From: JANNMJ01 sp031425525
GTDB lineage: Bacteria > Bacteroidota > Bacteroidia > Cytophagales > Hymenobacteraceae
Reading direction: 5' to 3'
DNA length: 64,000 nt
Assembly: GCA_031425525.1 (NCBI GenBank)
Contig: JANPJM010000079.1
Location: 58,056-122,055 of the forward strand
The translations under genes were made by a program, and so were the position numbers. This document shows positions 9,853 through 18,981 of the stretch, piece after piece. Under the pieces are notes generated by a model, which saw only the letters and a list, made by a program, of their open reading frames with translations, made no database searches and had not been told where the DNA came from. Each line of letters begins with the position of its first letter. Positions within the stretch are counted from its first letter, which is position 1.

Positions 9853-10974
9853 CTACTCCCGTAGGGCCGGGTTCCGGGTAAACGTCGTATCAGTCAGCGC
9901 GTGGAGAAAGGCCAGAATCTGGCGCTTCTCGGCCAACGTCATCCAGATACCGGGGGTGCCGTCGATCATCACCACGGCAGGGTCGAGGGTGGGGGAGGCG
10001 CGCACGTGGTCATGGTAGTGGTCCAGCACAGCTTCGAGCGTCGGCAGGCGCCCGTCGTGCATGTAGGGTGCCGTGAGCGCCACGTTGCGCAGAGTGGGGG
10101 TGCGGTACTTGCCCTTGTCTTCGGGGAGGTTGGTGATGCGGGCGCGACCCCACTTCAGTTGTTCGTGGTCGTCGGTATACGCGTCGGCCGAATCGAGGCC
10201 GTTGTTGTGGAAGCCGTAATCGGTGAAGGTTTCGCCCGCGTGACAAGCGCCGCATTTAGCCCGCACGAACGTGAGTCCGGCGGTTTCATCGGCTGAAAGG
10301 GTAGTGCCGGGCTCGTGGCGCGCCCAGCGGTCGTAGGCCGAATTGCCGGTCAGGAGTGTCCGTTGGAACTGCGCCAGCCCGCGTGCCACCGTCACCGACG
10401 AAATTCCCTGGCCCGGAAAAGCCGCCTCGAACAACGGCGCGTATTCGGGCACGGCGCCCAATTCGGTTTCGAGGGCGGCGAGGTTTTGCGCCATCTCATC
10501 GGGGTGGGTCAGCGGGCCAAATGCGAGCGATTCGAGGTCGGTTGCGCCGCCATCCCAGAACAGGCCAGTGGTGGCCCACGCCAGGTTTTGCAGCGCGGGG
10601 GTGTGGCGGAGCAACGCGCGGCCGGAGGCGCCGGCCGTCGTCAGGGCGGTACCGTCGGAGAAGGCGCGGTCGGGTTGGTGGCAGGTAGCGCACGAAATCC
10701 GATTCGACCCCGACAGTCGTACGTCGTAGAACAGCTTGCGCCCCAGCAGCACACCTTCGCGGGTCAGTGGGTTGCGCGTGGGGCTCGGAATGGTCTGCGG
10801 CAGGTTGGCCGGAAGGGCGGGCGTATACGCCGCCGGGCCACGGGGGGCGGGCGTGTCGGTGAGGTCGGCGTCGGGGTGGCACGCGGTCACGAGCATTAGC
10901 CCGCCCAGCAGGCCGGCGAACGCGGCTCGCCCACCGCGACGGGCCATTTTTGCGCGCGTTGCGGCCGGCATCAT
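9853..10974 (-). CDS. MbnH-like di-haem cytochrome c peroxidase (MauG/CcpA superfamily)
   Basis: This 373-residue lipoprotein precursor has a lipobox near residue 32 (LMLVTACHPD). It carries two c-haem sites, CATCH in ISCATCHQPDRAFSDG and CGACH in KCGACHAGETFTD. Other superfamily motifs are LGRKLFYD, FWDGGATDLESLA, THPDEMAQN and YMHDGRLPTLEAVLDHY. MbnH enzymes use peroxide to oxidise a tryptophan on the partner MbnP so that it can bind copper. That partnership is inferred here from the MbnP-like gene just upstream, whose 3' end overlaps this start by 4 nt. It is the last gene of a four-gene minus-strand operon starting at 13772. Confidence 0.88.
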   Translation of the reverse strand: MMPAATRAKMARRGGRAAFAGLLGGLMLVTACHPDADLTDTPAPRGPAAYTPALPANLPQTIPSPTRNPLTREGVLLGRKLFYDVRLSGSNRISCATCHQPDRAFSDGTALTTAGASGRALLRHTPALQNLAWATTGLFWDGGATDLESLAFGPLTHPDEMAQNLAALETELGAVPEYAPLFEAAFPGQGISSVTVARGLAQFQRTLLTGNSAYDRWARHEPGTTLSADETAGLTFVRAKCGACHAGETFTDYGFHNNGLDSADAYTDDHEQLKWGRARITNLPEDKGKYRTPTLRNVALTAPYMHDGRLPTLEAVLDHYHDHVRASPTLDPAVVMIDGTPGIWMTLAEKRQILAFLHALTDTTFTRNPALRE

Positions 10975-11741
10975 TCTACCCCCATTAGGGTAAACATCGC
11001 GGCGTAATTGTCGGCCACGAGCAAGGCATCAGACGTATCGAACTGGGCGTTGCGATTGCGCGGAAAACGCAATTGTAGCACGTGCGGCCCGCCAAAAATG
11101 GTCATTGGCCGCCCAGCAATGCGCACGGTCAGCGGCATCGACGCGTTGGCCGCGACGGTAGTGCCAGCCGGCAGCGGCAGCCGCACGGTGCGCAGCGTAG
11201 GCGCACGGCCAATGTGGTACTCAATGCCCGACGATGGCGTGCTGCCAAGCCACTCGCCTTCGAGCAACAGAAATTTGTAGCCCGTATTCCACGCCCAAAA
11301 CATCTCGTGGACAGGCGCAAGGTCATAGCCTTGATCGGTGCTGAAATTGGTGGCCGAATCGAGTCCGATATCGAACGCGACGGACACGTAATCGCCGGCC
11401 GGTACCAAGCCGAGAATCACCGAATCGCAGCGGCCCAATTGTACCAGAGCCGGGAGGCGCGGAGAAATCCAGTAGCTCGAATCGCGCCGTTGGAAGCGCA
11501 CGCGCGTCAGGTAATACTTGAGGTGCCGGATGCGCACCAGATCATCGGAGGCGGAGAGGTAGGTCGAATCGAGGTGAAACGGCAGGGCGTCGTCGCCGAC
11601 CACATACGAAAACTGGAGTTGCACCGGTTGGCCCATCGGCACCGGGCCATCGCCGCAGCCTGTCTTCTCGCACCCCACGAGCGGCAGCAGCACGACGGCT
11701 ATCAGCCGCCAAAACCGGCTAGAAAAACTATTCTGGGTCAT
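10971..11741 (-). CDS. MbnP-like lipoprotein
   Basis: This 256-residue lipoprotein precursor (lipobox VLLPLVGC) has the MbnP fold signature. LRFSY-type strands are followed by ADDLVRIRHLKYYLTRVRF, then the tryptophan motif EMFWAWNTGYKFLLLEG and a late conserved strand. In characterised MbnP a tryptophan is converted to kynurenine by MbnH and takes part in copper binding. Several Trp residues here are candidates, which is an inference. The gene overlaps the next MbnP gene by 14 nt and the downstream peroxidase by 4 nt, so translation is probably coupled. It should act in the periplasm or on the outer membrane. Confidence 0.85.
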   Translation of the reverse strand: MTQNSFSSRFWRLIAVVLLPLVGCEKTGCGDGPVPMGQPVQLQFSYVVGDDALPFHLDSTYLSASDDLVRIRHLKYYLTRVRFQRRDSSYWISPRLPALVQLGRCDSVILGLVPAGDYVSVAFDIGLDSATNFSTDQGYDLAPVHEMFWAWNTGYKFLLLEGEWLGSTPSSGIEYHIGRAPTLRTVRLPLPAGTTVAANASMPLTVRIAGRPMTIFGGPHVLQLRFPRNRNAQFDTSDALLVADNYAAMFTLMGVE

Positions 11742-12519
11742 TATTCACGCGCTCAACGCTGAAAAGCGCCGCTTGATTATCGGCTAAACGACCCAAAAAT
11801 GGGCTGCTCGTTGTCACTATTCGCTGCGCGTTGTCGGTTAGATCAATTCCGGTGAAAAACCGGTTGATATCGGCGTACAGACGCACTTCGGGCGCAATGT
11901 TGGCGGCTACTGTAGCGGCTTGCGGCAGCGCGAGGCGCACGGTGCGGTATTGCGGATCGAAGCCGATATGGTGCGTCATGATTGCCGGAGCCGCGCCAAC
12001 GGGCAGAAAATCACCTTCTATTACCCAAAATTTGTAACCCGTAGTCCAGTTCCAGAGCATACCTTCATCGGGGCTGAGGGCACCACGCCGGTCGCCGGTA
12101 TGGTTGGCGGTAGTATCGACGCCAATCCCAAACTCAATGCTCGCAAACGAGCCAAACGGGATAGAATCGAGTACCACGATGGGGTTGTCAGCCGGTGCCC
12201 CGGCTACTTTAATGAGATGGTAGGAGCGCGGTTCGACCCACGCCGTGCCGTCAGCGCGGATCAGCTTTACATTACTAACGTAGTAGGTGAGTAGCGCAAG
12301 TCGGTAGCCCTGTCCAGTGGCGGTCTGATACGCCGTATTAAGGCGCAACGGCGTGGTGTTGCCGGGGGCATTGTGCTGAAATTCCAGCTCAACCGTGTTG
12401 AAAGTAGGCTTTGGGTCTTCCTTTTTGTCGTCCCCGCAACCTGCCAACAGCAGCAGTGTTGTCGCCGCAAGCGCGAGCATCGGCCCACGCCGAAAATCAG
12501 AAGAGATGGAAAGGAGCAT
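11728..12519 (-). CDS. MbnP-like lipoprotein, second copy
   Basis: This 263-residue protein is a clear relative of its downstream neighbour but not a recent duplicate. Shared features are a lipobox (LLLAGCGDD), VELEFQHN, LTYYVSNVKLI, FASIEFGIGVD and the key motif GMLWNWTTGYKFWVIEGDF. The annotated ATG at 12519 puts about 13 polar residues before the signal sequence; an inner ATG at 12480 (MLALAATTLLLL) gives a more typical lipoprotein start. It is the second gene of the four-gene operon and probably the partner of the peroxidase encoded upstream (12612-13772). Confidence 0.85.
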   Translation of the reverse strand: MLLSISSDFRRGPMLALAATTLLLLAGCGDDKKEDPKPTFNTVELEFQHNAPGNTTPLRLNTAYQTATGQGYRLALLTYYVSNVKLIRADGTAWVEPRSYHLIKVAGAPADNPIVVLDSIPFGSFASIEFGIGVDTTANHTGDRRGALSPDEGMLWNWTTGYKFWVIEGDFLPVGAAPAIMTHHIGFDPQYRTVRLALPQAATVAANIAPEVRLYADINRFFTGIDLTDNAQRIVTTSSPFLGRLADNQAALFSVERVNNDPE

Positions 12520-12611
12520 CAGAGGGAAAATCGTGAAGAGAAGGGGAATAAATCTCGGCTATTTCGCAGACGGCCGCCACCCGCGCCACGTTGCTTTGCC
12601 GGCCACAACGG

Positions 12612-13772
12612 CTACGGTCGGAACGGGTCGGCGAAACGCCGATCGTGCGTGAAGGTCGTATCAGTGAGCGTGTGCAGGAATAGGATGATTTTGCGCTTCT
12701 CGTCGGCGGTAAGTTCCAGATTAGGAGCGGAAAACTGCGCGTTCGAGACGGTCAGAAACTCGCGGGCGATGTTGGGGCTATTGACGTTGACGTGTTCGTT
12801 GTAGTGATCGAGTACGTCTTCGAGTGTCCGAAACCGACCGTCGTGCATGTAAGGCGCGGTGAGGGCAATGTTGCGCACCGTGGGGATACCAAACTTGGCC
12901 ACATCGTGCCCACGCCGCGTGACGCCACCAATGCCCGAATCGACCGGAAATTCATCCAAGCCGTTGTTGGCCGATGTCAGCAGGTTGGTTTTGAACAGCG
13001 AGCCCGATCCGTGACAATCGCCGCAGTTGCCGCCCCGCGCCGAGCCGGCAACGTCGGGGTTGGGGTGCGTGCTGAAAAGCAGAAAACCGTCTGCCTCATC
13101 GGGCGTGAGCTGTACGCCGGAACCGGGTTGCTGTGAAAGGTCGAACTTAGCCCGCCCCGAAATCAATGTCCGCTGAAACTGCCCCAACGCCTTCAGCATC
13201 AGGTCTTCGGTGATGGTGCGCGTGCCGAACGCCCGCTCGAACCGCGCCGGGTAGTCAGACGTATTTTGCAGCTTGCTGACACTGACCGCCAGCGCCTGGC
13301 CCATCTCGTCGGGGTGGGTGAGGGGGAGGTGGTTTTGGGCTTCGATGCTCGTGAACCGGAAATCCCAATTGAGCGAATCGACCCACATCACGTTCGCGAG
13401 CGACATCGCCGACCGTCGCCCCAGCCGCCCTTCTATACCCATCGACACCTGCCGACCATCAGTAAACGCCTTTTCCTGCTGGTGGCACGAGCCGCAGCTC
13501 ACGGTGTTATCGGCGGAGAGCAGCTTCTCGTAAAACAGAAACCGCCCCAACTCCACGCCCTCATTCGTGAGCGGGTTGTCGGCCGGAATCCGGGGTGATG
13601 CCGTAATCGAGCGCGGCACTACCAGTTGGTACGGGGTGGGCGCCGGGACGGCGCCGATGTCGGTCACGTCGTCGTCGGGGCGGCAGGCGGCGGCAAACGT
13701 CAGTAGCCCTATCGCTAGCCCCAAGCCCGCCCGACGAGCCTCCAAGAAATCACGAAAACAATGCAGCATCAC
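12612..13772 (-). CDS. MbnH-like di-haem cytochrome c peroxidase, second copy
   Basis: This 386-residue lipoprotein precursor (TFAAACRPDDD lipobox) has haem sites CGSCH (TVSCGSCHQQEKAFTDG) and CGDCH (GNCGDCHGSGSLFK). Family motifs are LGRFLFYEKLLSADN, LTHPDEMGQALA and APYMHDGRFRTLEDVLDHY. It is the first gene of the operon. It shares overall order and many motifs with the peroxidase at 9853-10974 but differs in loop lengths, for example a longer segment before the second haem. About 92 bp separate it from the next gene, the largest gap in the operon. Function by family: peroxide-dependent oxidation of a partner protein in the periplasm. Confidence 0.88.
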   Translation of the reverse strand: MMLHCFRDFLEARRAGLGLAIGLLTFAAACRPDDDVTDIGAVPAPTPYQLVVPRSITASPRIPADNPLTNEGVELGRFLFYEKLLSADNTVSCGSCHQQEKAFTDGRQVSMGIEGRLGRRSAMSLANVMWVDSLNWDFRFTSIEAQNHLPLTHPDEMGQALAVSVSKLQNTSDYPARFERAFGTRTITEDLMLKALGQFQRTLISGRAKFDLSQQPGSGVQLTPDEADGFLLFSTHPNPDVAGSARGGNCGDCHGSGSLFKTNLLTSANNGLDEFPVDSGIGGVTRRGHDVAKFGIPTVRNIALTAPYMHDGRFRTLEDVLDHYNEHVNVNSPNIAREFLTVSNAQFSAPNLELTADEKRKIILFLHTLTDTTFTHDRRFADPFRP

Positions 13773-13903
13773 GCGAAATGAACCGGAGTAGAAAGTAGTG
13801 GCGCGCTTTTAACAGCCCCGCTCAAAGAGAAGCGAAAGATACGAATCAAGCCCCCGCCGCCTGGCGCCAACCCGACCCCCACCCGAAAAGTTTGCGCTCC
13901 GCC

Positions 13904-13934
13904 TTGTGAGTGTAAACCCGAAGGCGTACCTTTG
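13904..13934 (+). promoter_or_regulatory. rpsT promoter
   Basis: TACCTTTG at 13927-13934 is a full -7 box, with TTG at 13904-13906, 20 bp upstream. The rpsT ATG lies 50 nt further on. Confidence 0.75.
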
Positions 13935-13984
13935 CGGCCTCAAAAAATCCCGGAAAATCACTTCCGGAACTCCTGAATCAGCAA

Positions 13985-14239
13985 ATGGCAAATCATAAGT
14001 CGGCTCTGAAGCGTATCCGCTCCAACGGGGCCAAGCGGCTGCTCAACCGCTACCAGGCCAAGTCAACGCGCACGTTCGTGAAGAAGCTGCGCGAAACCAC
14101 CGACAAAACGGCCGCCACGGCGCTGTTCTCGAAGGTGTCGTCGATGCTCGACCGGCTTGCCAAGAAGAACATCATCCACAAAAACAAAGCGGCCAATAAC
14201 AAGTCGAAGCTGGCCCGCTTCGTGAACACGCTGGCGTAA
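13985..14239 (+). CDS. rpsT: 30S ribosomal protein S20
   Basis: This 84-residue basic protein begins MANHKSALKRIRSN, the S20 signature, and ends with NIIHKNKAANNKSKLARFVN. S20 binds 16S rRNA early in 30S assembly. It is a single gene with its own TAnnTTTG promoter and a strong terminator just behind it. The MbnH/MbnP operon departs in the opposite direction from the same spacer. Confidence 0.97.
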   Translation: MANHKSALKRIRSNGAKRLLNRYQAKSTRTFVKKLRETTDKTAATALFSKVSSMLDRLAKKNIIHKNKAANNKSKLARFVNTLA

Positions 14240-14271
14240 GCCAACCGGTTCGCGGCGTTTTTGCCTCAACA

Positions 14272-14305
14272 CAAAGCCCCAACTGGTTCGCCGGTTGGGG
14301 CTTTG
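14272..14305 (+). terminator. Terminator between rpsT and folA
   Basis: CAAAGCCCCAAC (14272-14283) pairs with GTTGGGGCTTTG (14294-14305), and the loop adds further pairs. It probably serves both the rpsT transcript and the converging folA transcript. Confidence 0.8.
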
Positions 14306-14340
14306 TGCGTTTGCGGGTGCGAGAGCTAGGTGCTGATGGG

Positions 14341-14832
14341 CTACGCCCGCCGCCAATCCAGGAACGTAAACGCGTAGGCGTGCTTCTCGTCGGCGGGGTG
14401 TTCCTCGCGACTCACCTCGCGCCACTCGGCAGCGGGGAGTTCGGGGAAAAACGCATCGCCCGCTACCTGCGCGTGGACGCGTGTGAGCAGCACACGGTCG
14501 GCGAGGGGGAGCAGTAGGCGGTATAGCTCGCCGCCGCCGATGCCGAAAATTTCGTCGCCGCCATCGAGTTGGCGGGCGTAGGCGATGGCATCATCGACGT
14601 TACTGAACGTTTGCGCGCCCGGTGCCGCAAAACCAGCTTGGCGCGACACCACCAGATTGGCGCGTCCCGGCAGCGGACGCCCCAGACTATCCCAGGTTTT
14701 GCGTCCCATCAGCACGGGGTGGCCCAACGTGTGACGCTTAAACCATTGCAAATCGGCCGGCAAGCGCCACGGAAGTTGGCCTTTTAGGCCAATGGCGTTG
14801 TTTTCGGCGGCGGCAACGAGGAGGGTAAGCAT
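14341..14832 (-). CDS. folA: Dihydrofolate reductase
   Basis: DHFR reduces dihydrofolate to tetrahydrofolate with NADPH. The 163-residue product has the classical order: LLVAAAENNAIGLKGQLPWRLPADLQWFK (Met20 loop region, acidic residue in LPADLQ), VLMGRKTWDSLG, LVVSRQ, and the NADPH-binding IFGIGGGELY. I begin at ATG 14832 because upstream in-frame codons fall in a repetitive AAGTTTC stretch and give no family match. It is followed closely on the same strand by nothing else; fmt lies upstream, about 85 bp away, and may be co-transcribed. Confidence 0.95.
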   Translation of the reverse strand: MLTLLVAAAENNAIGLKGQLPWRLPADLQWFKRHTLGHPVLMGRKTWDSLGRPLPGRANLVVSRQAGFAAPGAQTFSNVDDAIAYARQLDGGDEIFGIGGGELYRLLLPLADRVLLTRVHAQVAGDAFFPELPAAEWREVSREEHPADEKHAYAFTFLDWRRA

Positions 14833-14917
14833 GGGAAGTTTCAAGTTTCGGTTTTTGAGTTTCAAGTTTTGGTCGGGTAAATCACGCGAAACGCAAAACG
14901 TGAAACTCTACACACAT

Positions 14918-15838
14918 TCACATTCTTAGCCCGCGTACCAACTCGGCTACCGGTAGGCGCTTTTTGCCTTCCAACTGCGCATCGAGTACCCGCAATGCGC
15001 CGTCGGGTGTGAAGAAAGCCAGCGTGCCGGCTTTTGCATCGAGCAGGAGGGCGCCAGGTGCTTCGGCGCCCGTGTGGTCGGCGGCTTCGGCGCGGTAAAT
15101 TTTGAGGAGCCGGCCGTCGGGCAACGTCGTAAACGCCGTTGGAATCGGCGCCAACCCACGTACCCAGTTCACCAACTCAGCCGCCGGGCGCTGAAAGTCG
15201 AGGCGGCCGGTTTCCTTCGTCAGTTTTGGGGCGGCGCGGAGTTCGGCAACACTCGCGTCAGGCTGCGGCTGCGGCCGAATGGTGTCCGCCGCCAGTCCGC
15301 GCACGGTTTGCACCGCCAGGGCGGCGCCGCGCTCGCGCAGCTTGTCATAGAGCGAGCCGAAATCATCGGCCGGCGCGATGGCTACTTTCTCCTGCATCAG
15401 CACATCGCCGGTATCGATGGCGTGCTGGAGCCGAAAGGTGGTGACGCCCGTCTCCACCTCGCCGTGCATCAGCGCCCAGTTGATGGGCGCCGCGCCCCGG
15501 TATTGCGGCAGCAGCGACGCGTGGACATTGAGCGTGCCCAGCGGCGGCATTGCCCACACGGCCTCCGGCAGCATCCGAAAAGCCACTACCACTTGCAAAT
15601 CGGCCCCAAGCGCCCGCAATTCGGCCTGAAAGTCCGGATTTTTGAGGTTGGTCGGTTGCAGCACCGGTAGGCCGTGCGCCTCGGCGGCGCGCTTCACCGG
15701 CGAGGCCACCAGCGTCTGGCCGCGCCCGGCGGGTTTGTCGGGCGCCGTCACCACGGCCACCACCTGTTGCCCGTCGGCGAGGAGCGCTTCGAGGGTGGAA
15801 ACGGCAAATTCGGGGGTTCCGAAAAAAATAAGGCGCAT
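14918..15838 (-). CDS. fmt: Methionyl-tRNA formyltransferase
   Basis: Fmt formylates initiator Met-tRNA with 10-formyl-tetrahydrofolate. The 306-residue protein starts MRLIFFGTPEFAVSTLEAL and carries TAPDKPAGRG, LNVHASLLPQYRGAAPINWA (with the catalytic Asn-His) and QHAIDTGDVL, followed by the C-terminal OB-like domain. Upstream in-frame codons to 15898 were left out because the family begins at MRLIFFG. A TTTG-containing box (AACTTTG on the minus strand near 15865-15871) may be its promoter. Lying upstream of folA makes functional sense, since both depend on folate. Confidence 0.95.
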   Translation of the reverse strand: MRLIFFGTPEFAVSTLEALLADGQQVVAVVTAPDKPAGRGQTLVASPVKRAAEAHGLPVLQPTNLKNPDFQAELRALGADLQVVVAFRMLPEAVWAMPPLGTLNVHASLLPQYRGAAPINWALMHGEVETGVTTFRLQHAIDTGDVLMQEKVAIAPADDFGSLYDKLRERGAALAVQTVRGLAADTIRPQPQPDASVAELRAAPKLTKETGRLDFQRPAAELVNWVRGLAPIPTAFTTLPDGRLLKIYRAEAADHTGAEAPGALLLDAKAGTLAFFTPDGALRVLDAQLEGKKRLPVAELVRGLRM

Positions 15839-16069
15839 CGGGCGGGCGGCTAGGCAGTATTGAGCGGGCAAAGTTCGTCTTGAACGCAGCGGTGTCAAGC
15901 AGCATCAAGGCAACATCAGTGGGGCGGAGTCAAACGCAAGCGACGGCGGCGATTGCAGTTGCTGACCCGGCGATTGCGGTAAGCCCGCAAAACTGCTCTC
16001 CCGCAACTTGTTACCTCCTGTCGCCACAGGCTGCGCACCTTACACCGTCCATCAACACTTTTTCTCGTT

Positions 16070-18712
16070 ATGCGTAATTTTCTCCTTCTGAATCCGCGCT
16101 GGGCGGCGTTTCTGCTGGCGCTGCTGGCGAGTGCATTTGGGTTTGATGCCTCCGCGCAAACGTGGTCGTGGGCCACGCGCACCTCCGGAACCGGCGAACT
16201 GGTTTTCACCAACACCACCGTCGATGCGGCGGGCAATACGTACGTCGCGGGGCGCTTTTCGGGCACCGTAACGTGCGGCACCACTACCCTCACGAGCGCG
16301 GGCGGCTGGGATTTGCTGGTCGGTAAAATTTCGGCCACCGGCCAATGGGTATGGGCCAAACGGGGTGGGCGCACGGGTGCCCTGGATGTGGCCTACGGCA
16401 TCGCCGTCGACCGCACGGGCAACGTCTACGTCGGCGGCGAGATGCCGGCGGGTACTTACACCTTCGATGCGCTCACGCTCACGGTGGCTTCGGTCGGGTG
16501 CCCGCGTTACGCTTTTCTGGGGAAGCTCTCGGCCACGGGGCAATGGCAATGGGTGAAAAGCTCGGCCACGGGCTCCTCGATTCACGACCTCACCATCGAC
16601 GCCTCCGGCAACCTGTGCGCCGTGGGGTGGTCGCGTAGCTCGGTTACGCTCGGTGCCGGCAACCCACCGTCACCTTATGCCGACTACGCCTTCGCCAGTA
16701 AAGTCTCGCCCGCCGGGGTGGTGCTGTGGGAAAACATTGCCGCCGTGCGCGGCTGGGCCGACGACGTAACCGTCGACCGCTACGGCAATTTTTACGTGAG
16801 TGGCCAAGGCAGCGGCGCCGCCACCATCGGCCCATCCGTGCTGCCGGGGTTGGGGGCTTCTGATGGCTTCGTGGCTAAAATTTCGGCTGCCGGGCAGTGG
16901 CAGTGGGGCCAGCGTATCGGCAGTAATTCCTACGACGGCGTGACCGACGTGGCCGTCGATGCCACCGGCAATGTGTACGTAACGGCGCAGCTTTACGGCG
17001 CGGCCACCATTGCCGGCACCGCCTTCGCGGCCCGCACGGCGGGGTACGGGGTGGTAGCCAAGTGCAGCCCCACCGGCCAGTGGCTGTGGGCCGCCGGTTC
17101 GGTGCCCGTCACGGCCACCGATTCGCATTTTCCCGCCACGCTCGCCATCGACGGTAGCAATAGTCTGCACGTCATGGGCTCCAACCAGGGCCAAAACCGG
17201 TTTGGCGCCACCCTCATTACTACCCCCGCCTATCTGGCGCGCCTCAACGCCGCCGATGGTACTTGGCAGTGGGCGCAGGGCGTGACCCTGAGCGGCAACC
17301 AAGGCGCAATTTATTCTTTGGCAACCGGCCCGGCGGGTGCCCTCTGGATGGGCGCATACTACACAACAGCCTTTCGGTTAGGCACCATTCCGCTGGCTGA
17401 TAATGGTACCGTTGCCGCCGGATTGCTTGGAAAGATGACTTTCGCAGCGCCTACCATCAGTTCATTCAGCGTGCCCAGCGCCACGGCGGGCACCACCATC
17501 GCGCTCAACGGTACCAATCTCAATACCACCAGTTCCGTGCGTTTCGGCACGCAGGTCGCGTCTTACGCCGTGGTTTCGGGCACGCGCCTCAACGTGCTGG
17601 TGCCGCCCGGCGCCACCACGGGTGTCGTTTCCATTACCACTACCGGCGGCGGCGCCACCTCGCCGACGGCCTTTACCGTGGTGCCGCCCACCGCGAGCAG
17701 CTTTACGCCGCTTACCGGCCTGGTAGGCACTACGGTCACGCTCACGGGCACGGGCTTTACGGGAGCTACCGGCGTGCGCTTCAATGGAGTTAACGCACCG
17801 AGTTTCAGCGTAACATCGGCGGTGCGCTTGACGGCCGTCGTGCCCGTAGGCGCTACTACGGGCAAAATCAGCGTGTTGGCCGCCGGGGGCGCGGTGCTGA
17901 CTACGGCCAATTTCACCGTCGTTCTGCCGCCGACCATCACCAGCTTTACGCCCGCCAGCGGCGGCGCGGGCACCATCGTAACCATCACGGGCACCAATCT
18001 GACGGGCATAACGGCCGCTAAATTCAACCTGACGGCCAGCGCGGTAGTAACGCCGGTTTCGGCCACGAGCGTAAAACTGACGGTGCCATCGAATGCCACC
18101 ACGGGTAAAATCAGCCTTACTACAGTGGCCGGCACGGTGAATAGCGTTGGCAATTTCACGCGCATACAGGCGCCGACCATTACCAGCTTTACGCCTGCCA
18201 GTGGCGGCACTGGTACAGTAGTGACGGTGACCGGTACCAATCTAATAGGTGTAACAGCGGCCAAATTCAACCTGACGGCAGTAGTAACGATTACGCCGGT
18301 TTCGGCCACCAGCGTGCGGTTGACCGTACCCGCAGGCGCCACTACGGGCAAGATCAGCCTGACAACGGCAGGCGGCACGGCCATCAGCGTGGGCAACTTT
18401 ACCAAAACGGGGGCGCGGGCAGTAGCCATTGCCGCCAATTCCACTGCCGCGCCCACTGGTCTGGCATCAACCCTGCTGGACGACGTTACCATTGACATGT
18501 ACCCAAACCCTGCCCACGGTCAGGTACAGATTGAAATGGCGCCACAATCCATCAGCCGCTCAGTGCTGGTATTCAACGCACTTGGGCAGCAGGTGCTTGC
18601 TGGGCAACTGCCCGCGCACAGCACTGGGGCAGCCCTGCCGTTGGCCCGTTTGGTACCCGGCGTGTATACGGTGCGCTGCGGAAGGGCGTCGCGCCGGCTG
18701 GTGGTCGAGTAG
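16070..18712 (+). CDS. Large T9SS-secreted protein with SBBP-like and IPT/TIG repeats
   Basis: This 880-residue protein has a signal peptide (residues 1-29, ending DASAQ). About six propeller-like SBBP units follow (to about 460), each with a VDxxGNxYVxG strand and a GQWxWA strand. Then come four IPT/TIG Ig-like domains (about 465-785), two of them near-duplicates built on ITSFTPASGG. A type A T9SS sorting domain closes the protein (YPNPAHGQVQIEM to RRLVVE). The DNA of the IPT units is visibly repetitive, pointing to internal duplication. It should be exported to the cell surface; ligand unknown. No enzymatic motif was seen. It is followed by a strong terminator. Confidence 0.88.
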   Translation: MRNFLLLNPRWAAFLLALLASAFGFDASAQTWSWATRTSGTGELVFTNTTVDAAGNTYVAGRFSGTVTCGTTTLTSAGGWDLLVGKISATGQWVWAKRGGRTGALDVAYGIAVDRTGNVYVGGEMPAGTYTFDALTLTVASVGCPRYAFLGKLSATGQWQWVKSSATGSSIHDLTIDASGNLCAVGWSRSSVTLGAGNPPSPYADYAFASKVSPAGVVLWENIAAVRGWADDVTVDRYGNFYVSGQGSGAATIGPSVLPGLGASDGFVAKISAAGQWQWGQRIGSNSYDGVTDVAVDATGNVYVTAQLYGAATIAGTAFAARTAGYGVVAKCSPTGQWLWAAGSVPVTATDSHFPATLAIDGSNSLHVMGSNQGQNRFGATLITTPAYLARLNAADGTWQWAQGVTLSGNQGAIYSLATGPAGALWMGAYYTTAFRLGTIPLADNGTVAAGLLGKMTFAAPTISSFSVPSATAGTTIALNGTNLNTTSSVRFGTQVASYAVVSGTRLNVLVPPGATTGVVSITTTGGGATSPTAFTVVPPTASSFTPLTGLVGTTVTLTGTGFTGATGVRFNGVNAPSFSVTSAVRLTAVVPVGATTGKISVLAAGGAVLTTANFTVVLPPTITSFTPASGGAGTIVTITGTNLTGITAAKFNLTASAVVTPVSATSVKLTVPSNATTGKISLTTVAGTVNSVGNFTRIQAPTITSFTPASGGTGTVVTVTGTNLIGVTAAKFNLTAVVTITPVSATSVRLTVPAGATTGKISLTTAGGTAISVGNFTKTGARAVAIAANSTAAPTGLASTLLDDVTIDMYPNPAHGQVQIEMAPQSISRSVLVFNALGQQVLAGQLPAHSTGAALPLARLVPGVYTVRCGRASRRLVVE

Positions 18713-18746
18713 GGTGGTACGTATAGTCAGACAACCAGTAACTTTG

Positions 18747-18775
18747 AAAAGAGCGACCTTATTGGTCGCTCTTTT
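18747..18775 (+). terminator. Rho-independent terminator
   Basis: AAAAGAGCGACC (18747-18758) pairs with GGTCGCTCTTTT (18764-18775) around a 5-nt loop and runs into further T residues. It ends transcription of the 880-residue protein gene. Confidence 0.88.
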
Positions 18776-18828
18776 TTTATGTGAACGTTTACGTGAACGC
18801 CATCTCTGTGCCGTGTCGTGTTTTTAGT

Positions 18829-18857
18829 GTCTCCGGCACCGTCCCGGTGCCGGAGAC
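18829..18857. repeat. Hairpin of the CGGCACCGTCCCGGTGCCG family
   Basis: GTCTCCGGCACCG and CGGTGCCGGAGAC are perfect complements around TCC. The same core recurs at 49925-50010 and 54761-54831. The spacer 18713-19052 also holds a second short hairpin (18915-18941, GTAGCGGACGGA/TCCGTTCGCTAC) and the marR operator; I see no gene in it. Confidence 0.75.
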
Positions 18858-18981
18858 GGCTCGACTGACGTGGCGCGTATCGTCTGGGTGCCACGTTCGC
18901 GTTCTGGCGGCCAAGTAGCGGACGGAATATCCGTTCGCTACACGCAGAGGCAGCGCCATCTGACTGCTGCATTTTGGGTGC

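Noticed and set aside
17563..18498. 311-codon open frame antisense to the IPT/TIG repeats
   Set aside because: Its Val/Pro-rich repeats simply mirror the repetitive sense strand.
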